This document shows positions 33,519 through 42,870 of a DNA stretch of 50,545 nt, one piece after another (the first letter of the stretch is position 1; every line of letters begins with the position of its first letter). Both the position numbers and the translations under genes were made by a program. Source of the DNA: Clostridiales bacterium (GTDB lineage Bacteria; Bacillota_A; Clostridia; Saccharofermentanales; Saccharofermentanaceae). The stretch lies in NCBI GenBank assembly GCA_017537905.1, contig JAFYJX010000036.1, positions 1 through 50,545 on the forward strand, in the 5' to 3' direction. The notes under the pieces were generated by a model that was not told where the DNA came from, did not search any database, and worked only from the letters and a program-made list of their open reading frames with translations.

Positions 33519-35246
33519 TCATGCATTCCACTTATAAAGTCCTGCATAGATTCCGTTCTTTGCCATGAGTTCCTCATGCGTGCCGCTCTCTTCGATTCCG
33601 TTCTCGGTAAGTACAAGAATGCGTTCAGCATTTCTTACCGTAGATAAGCGGTGTGCGATAACGATCGTAGTTCTGTTTTTCGCGAGCTTTTCCAAAGACT
33701 CTTTTACGATATTCTCGCTCTCGTTATCAAGCGCGCTCGTTGCCTCATCGAAGATAAGGATCGGCGGGTTCTTCAAAAATACTCTCGCAATTGAAAGTCT
33801 CTGTTTCTGGCCGCCTGAGAGCTTAATGCCGCGCTGGCCGATATCAGTATCGTAACCGTTCGGGAGCTCCATTATGAAGTCATGGGCATTAGCAAGCTTT
33901 GCTGCTTCTATAATCTCTTCTTTGGTAGCGCCGGGCTTGCCGTAACTGATATTCTCCAATACCGTTCCAGCGAAGAGATATACATCCTGCTGGACGATTC
34001 CGATGTGATCTCTAAGGCTCTTGAGCTTTATGTCGCGGATGTCCTTTCCGTCGATCTTAATGTCGCCCTTCGTGACATCATAGAATCTCGGAATGAGGCT
34101 GCAGAGCGTTGTCTTGCCACCGCCTGAAGAACCGACCAAAGCAACATAAGAACCGGCCTGGATATCAAGATTGATATGACGAAGGACTCTGTGGGCGCCG
34201 TCCTTATATTTGAAAGATACATCTTCAAACAGGATGTCGCCTTTGACATCAGTCATATCAACAGCACCTTCACGGTCCTTGATGTCAGGTTCTATATTCA
34301 GTATCTCCGTAAATCTCTCAAAGCCCGTATAACCGTTCTGGAACTGTTCAGTAAATTCAACGATGACTCTGATCGGCTCAGTAAATGTATTGATATACAG
34401 AAGGAAAGCAATGAAATCAGGAATCTCAACAAGACCGTCAGAGATCAGTACAGCACCCGTAATGATCACAACGATATTTACCAGAAGGATAAATGCAGTC
34501 ATGCCGGACTGGAACAGGCCGAGATAGAGGTAACTGTTCTTCTTGGTCTTCAGGAAAGCGTCATTTCCTTCTTTGAATTTGGCGATCTCGATATCTTCAT
34601 TTGCAAAAGACTTAACGACTCTGATACCCGAAAGATTGTCTTCGGTTCTCGAGTTTATCTCTGCAACTCTCTGTCTGTTTTCTTTGAATGTCTTACGCAT
34701 CTTCCTGTTAAGGAAGAAAACGTAGACGAACATTAACGGCAGAATAATGAAAGCAGCCGCAGTCAGATATTTGCTTATACCGAAAAGGATGATGAATGCA
34801 CCGACGATCTTAATGAACGAGATCACGATATTCTCAGGTCCGTGATGCAGCAGCTCCGTGATCTCGAAAAGATCGTTAGTTATCCTGCTCATGAGCTGTC
34901 CTACTTTCTGGTCGTCGAAAAACGAGAAAGAAAGCTTCTGGTAGTGTTCAAAGATCTCGGCGCGCATGTTATATTCCATCTTCGCACCCATCACATGTCC
35001 GATATTAGTAATGTAGAAGTTGGATAAGAACTGTACTACAACAAGAACAATAAGAAGTATTCCGAGCTGGATGATACGCTCTTTTGCCCCTTCCTGCATA
35101 TAAACCACGTCAGAGGTAATATAACGGACGATGAGCGGGACAACAAGCGCTATAGCGGAAGCCACGACAGCAAAGAACATATCCAAAAGGAATGTCCCCA
35201 TATAAGGCTTATAGTAGCTTATAAGCTTTTTCAGATTCTTTAACAT
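33519..35246 (-). CDS. ABC exporter, fused permease-ATPase (MsbA/BmrA-like)
   Basis: 575 residues. Six membrane spans lie in residues 15-300; the ATPase follows with Walker A GSSGGGKTT, Q-loop IVQQDVYLF, signature LSGGQKQR, Walker B ILIFDEATSALD and the H-loop IAHRLSTV. It acts as a homodimer or heterodimer half; the catalytic Glu after Walker B is intact, so it can be a homodimer. Exporters of this class move lipids, drugs or peptides. SD GGGGAA lies before the ATG. Confidence 0.93.
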   Translation of the reverse strand: MLKNLKKLISYYKPYMGTFLLDMFFAVVASAIALVVPLIVRYITSDVVYMQEGAKERIIQLGILLIVLVVVQFLSNFYITNIGHVMGAKMEYNMRAEIFEHYQKLSFSFFDDQKVGQLMSRITNDLFEITELLHHGPENIVISFIKIVGAFIILFGISKYLTAAAFIILPLMFVYVFFLNRKMRKTFKENRQRVAEINSRTEDNLSGIRVVKSFANEDIEIAKFKEGNDAFLKTKKNSYLYLGLFQSGMTAFILLVNIVVIITGAVLISDGLVEIPDFIAFLLYINTFTEPIRVIVEFTEQFQNGYTGFERFTEILNIEPDIKDREGAVDMTDVKGDILFEDVSFKYKDGAHRVLRHINLDIQAGSYVALVGSSGGGKTTLCSLIPRFYDVTKGDIKIDGKDIRDIKLKSLRDHIGIVQQDVYLFAGTVLENISYGKPGATKEEIIEAAKLANAHDFIMELPNGYDTDIGQRGIKLSGGQKQRLSIARVFLKNPPILIFDEATSALDNESENIVKESLEKLAKNRTTIVIAHRLSTVRNAERILVLTENGIEESGTHEELMAKNGIYAGLYKWNA

Positions 35247-35285
35247 TCTATATTCCCCAAAAATGAATTTCCGACCATTATACTC

Positions 35286-35726
35286 TTATTCGATGATTCC
35301 GCCATGGAAATAACACTCATAAATCTTATTTCCTTTGAAGCTTATAGTCTCGTAACCCTGGAACCATTCGAAAGTGCCTGTAACATCACACTTGAACTCA
35401 TAATCTCCGTTAGTGTACGAATCAGGTCCTCTGTAAGGCTTCTCGAACGGGACATTCAGCAAAGCTTCCTTTAAGAAGTCACCGCTGAAGTTATCACCGG
35501 TAACTCTGCCAACATAATTCATGCTCCAGTATGGCTTATCTGATATCCAAAGCGCTTCTTCTCCGGCGAACTTATTGCCGCCCAAGTATGTGTCGTAATA
35601 CATCAGGTCATCTTCGCGGTAAACCAGGTCATGAGACTCAGGCCTCGTAGAATCAGTCTCCGCGCCCTTACCTGCATATGTGGCCTTCTTGGCCCTGATC
35701 AAAAACTCGACTATCCTCTTATTCAT
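35286..35726 (-). CDS. DUF5680-family protein
   Basis: 146 residues from the ATG at 35726, six bases after GGAGG; the longer frame from 35759 has no site. The sequence (FLIRAKKATYAGKG..., RPESHDLVYREDDLMYYDTYLGG, FAGEEALW) matches a small family of cytosolic, beta-rich proteins of unknown function (DUF5680), often found fused to XRE regulators. It diverges from the tandem membrane-protein pair and lies 39 bases upstream of the ABC exporter gene. Confidence 0.75.
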   Translation of the reverse strand: MNKRIVEFLIRAKKATYAGKGAETDSTRPESHDLVYREDDLMYYDTYLGGNKFAGEEALWISDKPYWSMNYVGRVTGDNFSGDFLKEALLNVPFEKPYRGPDSYTNGDYEFKCDVTGTFEWFQGYETISFKGNKIYECYFHGGIIE

Positions 35727-35847
35727 ATTCTGCCTCCGATATAGTGGTAATTCTAACATAAGACCAATCCCGTTTTTAGGACAATTCTCCCAAAGCGTCA
35801 GAGCCCCATATGTGCTAACATAATGACATTAAGGGGAATGGGAACAA

Positions 35848-36576
35848 ATGGATATTAATCAGCTTTATCAGGAGATCGAATCCCTGAGGATCGATCAGAA
35901 CACAATCAACATCGGAGACAGCGAATTCTACGATGACCGTTTAAACCTGCATCACAGAGAAGACGGCAAATGGGAGGTCTTCCACGGAATCCGCAACGAG
36001 AAGAGATATCTTCAGATATTCAGCAGCGAAGAACAAGCCTGCGATGCGTTTTTAAAGCTTATCCGCCGTAGTCTGAAAAACAAAGAACGCCAGTCTAAAC
36101 CGAGAAGGAAGTACGTAAGGTCATCTCCAAGAAAGATCGTCCGTGGTATGGCGATATTCTGTATACTTTTCGGAATGCTTTTCGAAGGAATACAGATCTA
36201 CACTCAGGACTTCAGCTTTGTATTCTGGTTTTGGATCGTCTGGTTTATCTTATTCGGAATAGTAATTCTCTGCTGCAAAGATGACAGGACCTACTCTGTT
36301 TTAGAAAAAGTGGCGCAGCCGATTGCATTCGGAATCTTCACATTGGGATGTGTGGCGGTAATGATCTACGGACTGATATCTCTTATACCGGATATAATGC
36401 GTGGCGATACAAGCAAGATCTTTACATTGGTCATGATCGAACTGTCATTCGGGTTCTTTGCTTTCGCATTCTTCAACTACTACGTCAAAAGCTACATCGT
36501 CGAATTAATTGAAAAACACAAAAAGAAGGATGCCGTGGAAAACCTGAATTCAACGGACGATGAGGATTCTGAATAA
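35848..36576 (+). CDS. Tandem paralogue 1, four-TM protein with N-terminal polar domain
   Basis: 242 residues. Residues 1-80 are a small polar domain with NIGDSEFYDDRLNL, GKWEVFHGIRNEK and FSSEEQACDAFLKLI. The pattern (W-x-V-F, then F-x-S-E-x-x-A-C) recalls small immunity-type proteins of polymorphic-toxin loci, but this is a weak resemblance. About four membrane spans follow at 95-118, 125-145, 160-180 and 190-215, with a charged tail. Stop TAA abuts the ATG of the next gene. Function unknown. Confidence 0.65.
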   Translation: MDINQLYQEIESLRIDQNTINIGDSEFYDDRLNLHHREDGKWEVFHGIRNEKRYLQIFSSEEQACDAFLKLIRRSLKNKERQSKPRRKYVRSSPRKIVRGMAIFCILFGMLFEGIQIYTQDFSFVFWFWIVWFILFGIVILCCKDDRTYSVLEKVAQPIAFGIFTLGCVAVMIYGLISLIPDIMRGDTSKIFTLVMIELSFGFFAFAFFNYYVKSYIVELIEKHKKKDAVENLNSTDDEDSE

Positions 36577-37347
36577 ATGGATATATATCAGTTAAGAAAT
36601 GAACTCGAGACCTGGAACATAGATCCGCGCTGCATTAACATCGGGGACATCGCTTCTTACGATGCCTGCTTTAATCTGATCCACAAGAGGAACGGCAACT
36701 GGGAGATCTTCTACGGTGAACAGGGAAGGAAAACTGATCACAAAGTTTTCAGAACAGAGCGCGAGGCCTGCGACGCGTTTATCGAACTATTACGAGCTAA
36801 TATGAATACCGGTAAACTCGCTGATAAGCCCGAATACTGGAAAGGGTACCGCAAATACGCCACCAACTTCCAGATTAATTTCATGACCGGCTTATTTATC
36901 TTCGCCGCATTGCTCAGTTTGGCCGGTGCATGCTATTTTGCCTTTACGGAAGGGTTTACATGGTTGTTCTGGGCAATGGTCGTCGGGGCAGCCGTCTTCG
37001 GAATAAGCGCATTCTGTTCCCGTAAAGAGAGAACATATGAAAAATACGAATATTGGGGACAGCCGATCATATATGGTGCGATCATACTTATCCTTTTGGT
37101 CGGTATGATAGTTATGCCGATCGTCAACATACCTAACATCCGGGCAAGCGAGACTCCCGTTTACGATACTATCGTTTTGATCCTGATCGAACCCTTTTTT
37201 CCTGTTTGTATATGGGGCATTCTCAAGTTCGTCCTTGACGATTATGTCGATGACCTGAAGGAATACATCAAGAAGAAAATGAAAAAGAGTGACAGTGAAT
37301 ACGATGGCGGAACCGAATCAGAAAATGAGAGTTCGTCTAACGAATAG
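36577..37347 (+). CDS. Tandem paralogue 2, four-TM protein with N-terminal polar domain
   Basis: 256 residues, start ATG directly after the TAA of the first copy. It shares with it MDI-x-QL start, INIGD near 20, GNWEIFYG, FRTEREACDAFIELL and the same order of membrane spans; similarity is visible but moderate, so the duplication is old. The acidic C-terminal tail (SDSEYDGGTESENES) differs. The last 11 bases overlap the convergent hydrolase gene. Function unknown. Confidence 0.65.
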   Translation: MDIYQLRNELETWNIDPRCINIGDIASYDACFNLIHKRNGNWEIFYGEQGRKTDHKVFRTEREACDAFIELLRANMNTGKLADKPEYWKGYRKYATNFQINFMTGLFIFAALLSLAGACYFAFTEGFTWLFWAMVVGAAVFGISAFCSRKERTYEKYEYWGQPIIYGAIILILLVGMIVMPIVNIPNIRASETPVYDTIVLILIEPFFPVCIWGILKFVLDDYVDDLKEYIKKKMKKSDSEYDGGTESENESSSNE

Positions 37348-38206
37348 AAAAGTATTCTTTGACCGACTTTAAAACAGCCTGATTCTCATCGGTATAAGGC
37401 TTGAATATTATGCCCGTGTGACCGTCTTTTCCATACTCGAAAAGCCTGTGTTCAACGTTCTTTTCCGTGAGCACCTCATCGAAGTAATAAGTCATCTTCT
37501 TAAGCACATCTTTGGAGTTTGTAAGAAGCGCTGCCTTGGGGAGCTTCGTGATGTATTCGTTATTTTCCGCAGTCAAATATTTATATCGCTTATCTTCCTT
37601 GTAGCCTTTGGGGAAGATCATCTTGCGCATACCCCAATATGCAAGGCTGCTCTTATAAAAGTGCATCAGGCCGCAATCAGTGATCAGGCCCTTGTATATA
37701 TAATCACGTTCCTCAAGCCCGAAATCAGATAGCATATCCGGCGAGCTGCTGAGCATGCACTCTGTAAAGGCGAGAACACCGCCTGATGAGTGTCCTGCTA
37801 TGTAGAGCTGTTCCTTATCGCCTTCATAGTCTCCTGCGCGTTCCAACGCGAATCTGACGCCTTTATCGATATCTTCTATCTGGTCGAAAACAGTCCACTC
37901 AGGATATGCCAGTCTGACGTTCAGCTCGAAAACGACAAAGCCAAGCTTCGCCATGTAGTTTCCAAACAGCCTGTTCATGGCTTTGTCCTCGGAAATAAAA
38001 CCGCCGCCGTGAATATCGATCAGGACGGGTTTCTTAACGCCGTCCTTACGGACATATATATCGAGAGTATGACCGGGGTCATTATCGTCAACATAACTTA
38101 TGTCTTTGATCTCGGTGACTTCTTCAGGCAGGCGCGTAAGATCAAGTTTACCTACATCTGTCTTAAGGGCTATATCGCCGGATTTTTTCATTATCCAGTT
38201 GATCAT
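37337..38206 (-). CDS. Alpha/beta hydrolase of the HSL esterase/lipase group
   Basis: 289 residues. The oxyanion motif HGGGF (residues 65-69) and the nucleophile elbow GHSSGG identify the hormone-sensitive-lipase type; the acid is likely in the ALLTNSKDVL region and the catalytic His in GKDGHTGI. It is cytosolic and probably acts on short acyl esters. It ends 11 bases inside the convergent paralogue 2 gene, and lies 14 bases after the P-loop kinase gene. Confidence 0.9.
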   Translation of the reverse strand: MINWIMKKSGDIALKTDVGKLDLTRLPEEVTEIKDISYVDDNDPGHTLDIYVRKDGVKKPVLIDIHGGGFISEDKAMNRLFGNYMAKLGFVVFELNVRLAYPEWTVFDQIEDIDKGVRFALERAGDYEGDKEQLYIAGHSSGGVLAFTECMLSSSPDMLSDFGLEERDYIYKGLITDCGLMHFYKSSLAYWGMRKMIFPKGYKEDKRYKYLTAENNEYITKLPKAALLTNSKDVLKKMTYYFDEVLTEKNVEHRLFEYGKDGHTGIIFKPYTDENQAVLKSVKEYFSIR

Positions 38207-38220
38207 GAGATGTCACCTTG

Positions 38221-38745
38221 TCAGAATTGATCCAGAAAACTGTTTATCGTTTCTTCGTAATCTTCATCTATCAGAACGACCTGTTCGCCCGCTTTTCCAA
38301 AACCTTCGATACACTTGTTGTTCTCAGCCTTCAGCCATTCCCTGTCACATGACGGATAAAGCCTCTTCTCGATATCAGAGCCATGTTCTGCGATCGTCTC
38401 AAAATTGGAATCTATGTATTTCTCACTCATCGCAAGGCATACAAATTTGATATCGGACAGATAATCTTCCGTGAGATCATCTCTCCAGTTGTAAGGGATA
38501 TAGCAGCCTTCGATTATAAGGTTCTGGTCATTCTCTATTGCAGTCTTAATGATCTCTCTTACGACAGGCCACAGATAAGACGTAAGTTCGTCATCGTCGT
38601 CGGGAGTAAGATCTGTTTGGCTGCTCCTTATAAGGCCCATTTTCAGGTGATCGATAGACATATACGGATAGCCATACTTTTCGAGCATTCTCTGTGCGAG
38701 AACGGTCTTGCCTGTATGAGATGCGCCTGCAATCAGAATAATCAT
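38221..38745 (-). CDS. P-loop small-molecule kinase-like protein
   Basis: 174 residues starting MIILIAGASHTGKTVLAQRM, with Walker A GASHTGKT at 7-14, and an acidic strand IIEGCYIP. It resembles adenylate kinase/2-phosphoglycerate-kinase-type P-loop proteins that phosphorylate a small acceptor. No gene-specific motif identifies the acceptor. It sits 10 bases from the small membrane protein upstream and 14 from the esterase downstream. Confidence 0.8.
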   Translation of the reverse strand: MIILIAGASHTGKTVLAQRMLEKYGYPYMSIDHLKMGLIRSSQTDLTPDDDDELTSYLWPVVREIIKTAIENDQNLIIEGCYIPYNWRDDLTEDYLSDIKFVCLAMSEKYIDSNFETIAEHGSDIEKRLYPSCDREWLKAENNKCIEGFGKAGEQVVLIDEDYEETINSFLDQF

Positions 38746-38755
38746 TTGACCTGCC

Positions 38756-39097
38756 TTAATACACCAAGCTGAGGTTTGCTATGAAGAAGATTATGAGTCC
38801 TATATGAACTGTAGCCCAGACACCCGTGATGATGGCGCAGACAAAGTTCTGAACCTTTTCTTTCCTGCTGTTATTCTTCCTGCTCTGTTTACCGCAAAGG
38901 ATAAAGCATGCGATCGATATTAACCATGATATCGGGAACAACAGGATCGCAAAAGACTCGATTCCGAAAGGCAGGAAAAACGTTAATAAGAAAGCTTCCG
39001 GAAGATCTTCGTGGAAGGCTATCATACATACAAAAGGCAAGATCAGATAAGGCAGCAAATATGCGAATCTTCCAACCTTCATCAGCACGTTTCTCAT
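38756..39097 (-). CDS. Small three-TM membrane protein, unknown function
   Basis: 113 residues from the ATG at 39097, seven bases after GGAGG; the longer frame begins at a TTG that lies too near the site. Hydrophobic segments at about 8-28, 35-60 and 85-108 suggest three or four spans, with a Lys/Arg/Asn-rich loop (KQSRKNNSRKEK) between the last two. I do not recognise it. It is first in the codirectional group with the kinase-like and esterase genes. Confidence 0.6.
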   Translation of the reverse strand: MRNVLMKVGRFAYLLPYLILPFVCMIAFHEDLPEAFLLTFFLPFGIESFAILLFPISWLISIACFILCGKQSRKNNSRKEKVQNFVCAIITGVWATVHIGLIIFFIANLSLVY

Positions 39098-39141
39098 AAT
39101 CAAACCTCCACTACGATTATGATATCACTTATTACGTGCTT

Positions 39142-40200
39142 TTAGCTGTAATCGTAGGTAAAACTCTCCTGCCCTTCACCGACATATTTATAGCATTCGA
39201 TCTTCTTTGCCGAAGGGTCAAATGAAGTCATGTGATAATCCCATAAGACCTTGTAAGTCTCATCGTTAGCCGTGTAATCAGGCTCGACCTCAGGAACATA
39301 GACGGATACGTAATCATATTTTGTCTGTTCGTACAGATCCGTATCTTTGCGCTGCTTGTCATTCATCAGGAAATAAGCGAGATTATCCCAATCACTAAGA
39401 GTGAAAGTAGGATCAATGTGGTAGAGTTTTCCATCCAGTTTTATTAATGACCATTCATGTTTTGCAGTCGAAACCGTACATGCATCGATCCCAACCTGCA
39501 TAAGCAGATATGAATAAGCTTCGGAGATCTCACAGCAGATACCGTTCTTGGTGGTAAGAAGCCGGTAAGGAGATGTATAGTTAACAGTCTCATTGTTCTC
39601 TATCTTCCAGAAAGTATCGTAGTCGTAAGTATATGTATGCGAGAAATAGCTGTACAGCGCCAGCGCCTTTTCGAAATCGTTATATTCAGGCTTAATGGCC
39701 TCGTTGATTATTCCCTCAACCAGTTCCTTGAATTCAGCTATCTTCTTAGCGGCTTCCTCCTTCGGGATCTTATACTTAAACCTTGCCGTTCCGTTTATTT
39801 CTCCGATATTTACATCATCATCTGTTTCTATAATCTCTTTCAAGACTGGAAAACAGAGATTGGGAAATTCAGCGATCATCCAGAGATAAACGTGTCCGTT
39901 CGGGCAGCTGAAAGTGTCCTCGCCTGCCATTACAGCATCTACGAGACTATACCAAGATTCGCACATTGCCTTGCCGAAAACATCTTCGTGGAAAGACGAA
40001 CAGACCTTGGGCTTAAACTCAAACCATGGGCCCTGAGTCGTAGTCTGCTCAGTTTCAATAGTCGTTGATTCTGTAGTCTGGGCAACAGTTGTGGTCTCAG
40101 ATGTTGTTTCCTGTCTGGCAGAACTGCTGCAGCCGGTAAGTACGGATGCAAAAACAGCAAAGCATATAAGGAGCGACAGCAGTTTATTTGTTCTCTTCAT
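39142..40200 (-). CDS. Transglutaminase-like lipoprotein
   Basis: 352 residues. The signal peptide ends in the lipobox VLTGC (Cys24), followed by a Thr-rich spacer. The transglutaminase/protease-like core has the catalytic Cys in NGICCEISEAYSYLL, His in STAKHEWSLIKLDGK and Asp in YHIDPTF. Such domains usually act as cysteine peptidases or cross-linkers; bacterial surface members are poorly known. A conserved order (active Cys, then His, then Asp) is intact, so it should be catalytic. It lies 84 bases after the solute-binding lipoprotein. Confidence 0.88.
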   Translation of the reverse strand: MKRTNKLLSLLICFAVFASVLTGCSSSARQETTSETTTVAQTTESTTIETEQTTTQGPWFEFKPKVCSSFHEDVFGKAMCESWYSLVDAVMAGEDTFSCPNGHVYLWMIAEFPNLCFPVLKEIIETDDDVNIGEINGTARFKYKIPKEEAAKKIAEFKELVEGIINEAIKPEYNDFEKALALYSYFSHTYTYDYDTFWKIENNETVNYTSPYRLLTTKNGICCEISEAYSYLLMQVGIDACTVSTAKHEWSLIKLDGKLYHIDPTFTLSDWDNLAYFLMNDKQRKDTDLYEQTKYDYVSVYVPEVEPDYTANDETYKVLWDYHMTSFDPSAKKIECYKYVGEGQESFTYDYS

Positions 40201-40284
40201 CTTTTCCTCTTAGTATAAATTTCCCGTAAATTGTACATTACTGTCCAAGTTATGTTGGGTAATTAATAGGCAATTATAATGCAA

Positions 40285-42714
40285 CTATCTCTCCTTAAAT
40301 ACCAGCTGCGTTCTGCTGTTGATCGCAGGAATAATACTGTCTAAGTCTTTCTGACCGATAAGATACGGCGGTATTTCTTCCGCAATAATCATCAGGACCG
40401 GATTATCCGTAACCATGACTGTATCAACAGTCTCGAGCATATCAAGGAAGATCGCATCCAACTTAATGTTCGGATTATAAAGACCCTGCATGCGCAATTC
40501 TTCCTGCGAAGGCAATTCGGTAGTACCGTAATAATTGTTTCTGAGCAGATTGCTGTAACCTATCCTGTTATCCTCACTGTCTGTTTCAAGCTTATGTACT
40601 GCCGCGGCACGGTTTACAGGAATTGAATTATTAATCGTTTTCTGAACATCTTCACTAAGCAGGATATCAAGAAATGCGTATGCACCTTCTTCGACAGGTG
40701 TTCCTTCTGTAATAGAAAAAGAACTGCATATAATTGCAGACGGTCCTGTCCCGTCTTTTGAAGGAAGGCCCATTACCTTGACATTCTTACCAAAGTAATT
40801 TGAGTAAGCAAGCTCCCACAAACCGTAGATGTATTCGCTAAAAACTGCATCTTTCGGTTCCGGATTCTCAGGAGCATCTAACTCCAGTTCATGACTTAAA
40901 ACGCCTTCAGGTATGTTCTCCTTGAAGAATCCTGCCAATTCACGGAACTCTTCCTGGTTAAAATCGATTTTGCCCTTTTTCAGCCATTGCAGATAATTTC
41001 TCTGAACACAAAGATTCATAAAATGCTGACGGCTGGTACTTTGTGTTACCGGTTCTGTCCCGTTAAGCTGCTCCTTCACAAAAGAAGGATACTGTTCATA
41101 AGTAAAGCCCTTCTGTCCGCTTTCCAGTTTTGATCCGTCTGTAACAATGCCGGCAACTTCAAACGATGTCGGGATATAATACATTTTCCCGTTCATTTGC
41201 GTTGCATTGATTATGTTCGAATAATAAGCAGAAGGATCAAACTGCTTGTTTTTCAGATAAGGTGTCAGATCCATAAGATAGGAGCTGTCCAAAAGCTCAA
41301 CAGTCCGCGAAGCACCCAGCACGACATCCGGAGCCATTCCCGAACGGATATCAGCGATCAGGCTTCCGCTGACCATGGCCATAGCACTATACATGCTCTG
41401 ATCCTTCTCATTGATATCATTTGACGAATCACCGGCACTAATATAGTCTGACTGATCATAGAGAATCAGTTTTGCATAGTATTCTGAATTCTGTTCATTA
41501 AAACTCTTCAGAGCCTCTGCCTCAAAATTCGAGATATAGTCATCCAGACTTGCGACCGTAACCAAAGTCTTCCCTGCATTGGGATTCTTCTCCGCCTTCT
41601 CCAATATATAAATTACCGCAGGATCAGGAAGCAAATGCGTATATATAATAAGAGGTTCACATCCGATAATGACCTTATTCTCTTCAAAACTCAGCACCGA
41701 ACTGTTTTGAGTCTCATATCTGTTGACATTACAGTTGTCGAAGTTGATCTTAAGTGCATCTTCTCCTTTTTCAGGGTTGTATTCATATAGTCCTGTAGGC
41801 TTTGAAATATAACTTTTTCCTTCTTCTGTAGTCGAGATCTTTTGGGTAACAGAAACAGGTTTTCCATCAGTAAGTCTGGATACTTTTCCCGTTTCAAGTT
41901 CGACTTTTGCCCATATATTGGATTTGCCAAAACATTCAATTAAGGCCACACCATTACCAATGCCGAATGCATGCAAAAGCAGCAGTGCCTCACCCGGTCC
42001 GAACTCTTCCGTGAAATCGATACAGTGAATGGGTTTAAAGTCTTTGGCAATAACCACTTTGTTCCGGTTTGTAGTATAGCTTGTAAAAAAGATCAGCTCA
42101 TATCCCTGTATCACACTGACAGATTTAACCGAAAAATCGTCATCAGCAAGTCCTGCCTTTTTTGTATCCTCGACCACGCTGCGGTCAAAAGTCTGCTTAT
42201 CCCCGACCTTACTGCCTGTGTCCAGATCGATATCACAACTATATACTTGTTTTAAAAACGTATCACTGTAATATAACCTCATACCATTTTCGCAGCTGCC
42301 AAAGCCCAACACCGGGTATACAGCAGCAACTCCGGAGGACGACTGAGAAGTGCCGCCTGACATAACCTCGTTGAGATCGATCATATGAAGAAGATTTCCT
42401 TCTCCATCAAATACACCCATAAGGTCCTCATAAATATCGGGCTCGTCAGGATCGTCAGAACGCCTTTTCGACACATCATAAGTCATGACATACTTGTCCT
42501 GGCACATGAACGGGCCTGTCTGAGACATATTTGAATAGATCTCCGGATCGAACTTCGGATCTAATTCAATTCTTTTAGCCGTATACCAGGGATCTTCTTC
42601 AGAAACCTTCTTTGACTCTGATGTTTTTCTCTTGCATGCAGTAAGAGGAAAACAAACCGATGCCAACATGACTGTTGCTAAAGCAGCAGAAATAAACCTT
42701 TTTGAAACTTCCAT
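40285..42714 (-). CDS. Large orphan solute-binding lipoprotein with N-terminal extra domain
   Basis: 809 residues from the ATG at 42714, six bases after GGAGGTG; the longer frame overlaps that site. The lipobox is LTAC (Cys27). Residues about 60-370 are a repeated beta-strand region with a propeller-like look; residues about 385-800 are an ABC extracellular solute-binding domain of the sugar type (LVTVASLDDYISNFEAEALKSFN, SGMAPDVVLG, DLTPYLKN, MNGKMYYIP). No permease or ATPase gene is near, so it may be a binding or sensing lipoprotein rather than a transporter part. Twice the normal length. Confidence 0.82.
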   Translation of the reverse strand: MEVSKRFISAALATVMLASVCFPLTACKRKTSESKKVSEEDPWYTAKRIELDPKFDPEIYSNMSQTGPFMCQDKYVMTYDVSKRRSDDPDEPDIYEDLMGVFDGEGNLLHMIDLNEVMSGGTSQSSSGVAAVYPVLGFGSCENGMRLYYSDTFLKQVYSCDIDLDTGSKVGDKQTFDRSVVEDTKKAGLADDDFSVKSVSVIQGYELIFFTSYTTNRNKVVIAKDFKPIHCIDFTEEFGPGEALLLLHAFGIGNGVALIECFGKSNIWAKVELETGKVSRLTDGKPVSVTQKISTTEEGKSYISKPTGLYEYNPEKGEDALKINFDNCNVNRYETQNSSVLSFEENKVIIGCEPLIIYTHLLPDPAVIYILEKAEKNPNAGKTLVTVASLDDYISNFEAEALKSFNEQNSEYYAKLILYDQSDYISAGDSSNDINEKDQSMYSAMAMVSGSLIADIRSGMAPDVVLGASRTVELLDSSYLMDLTPYLKNKQFDPSAYYSNIINATQMNGKMYYIPTSFEVAGIVTDGSKLESGQKGFTYEQYPSFVKEQLNGTEPVTQSTSRQHFMNLCVQRNYLQWLKKGKIDFNQEEFRELAGFFKENIPEGVLSHELELDAPENPEPKDAVFSEYIYGLWELAYSNYFGKNVKVMGLPSKDGTGPSAIICSSFSITEGTPVEEGAYAFLDILLSEDVQKTINNSIPVNRAAAVHKLETDSEDNRIGYSNLLRNNYYGTTELPSQEELRMQGLYNPNIKLDAIFLDMLETVDTVMVTDNPVLMIIAEEIPPYLIGQKDLDSIIPAINSRTQLVFKER

Positions 42715-42870
42715 AACCACACCTCCCCACAAGAATATGGTCTGCAATTTCCTATGTTGTTCCTATTATGTAATTTAAAGTTACAATGCCGGAATATCAA
42801 AACGGCATCAAAAGAATTACAAAATCAAAAAATGCTGATTAGATTTTTACCTTAATGCTTTACCGGTGTT

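Noticed and set aside
40285..42714. Sugar ABC transporter operon
   Set aside because: Only the binding lipoprotein is present; no permease or ATPase gene adjoins it.
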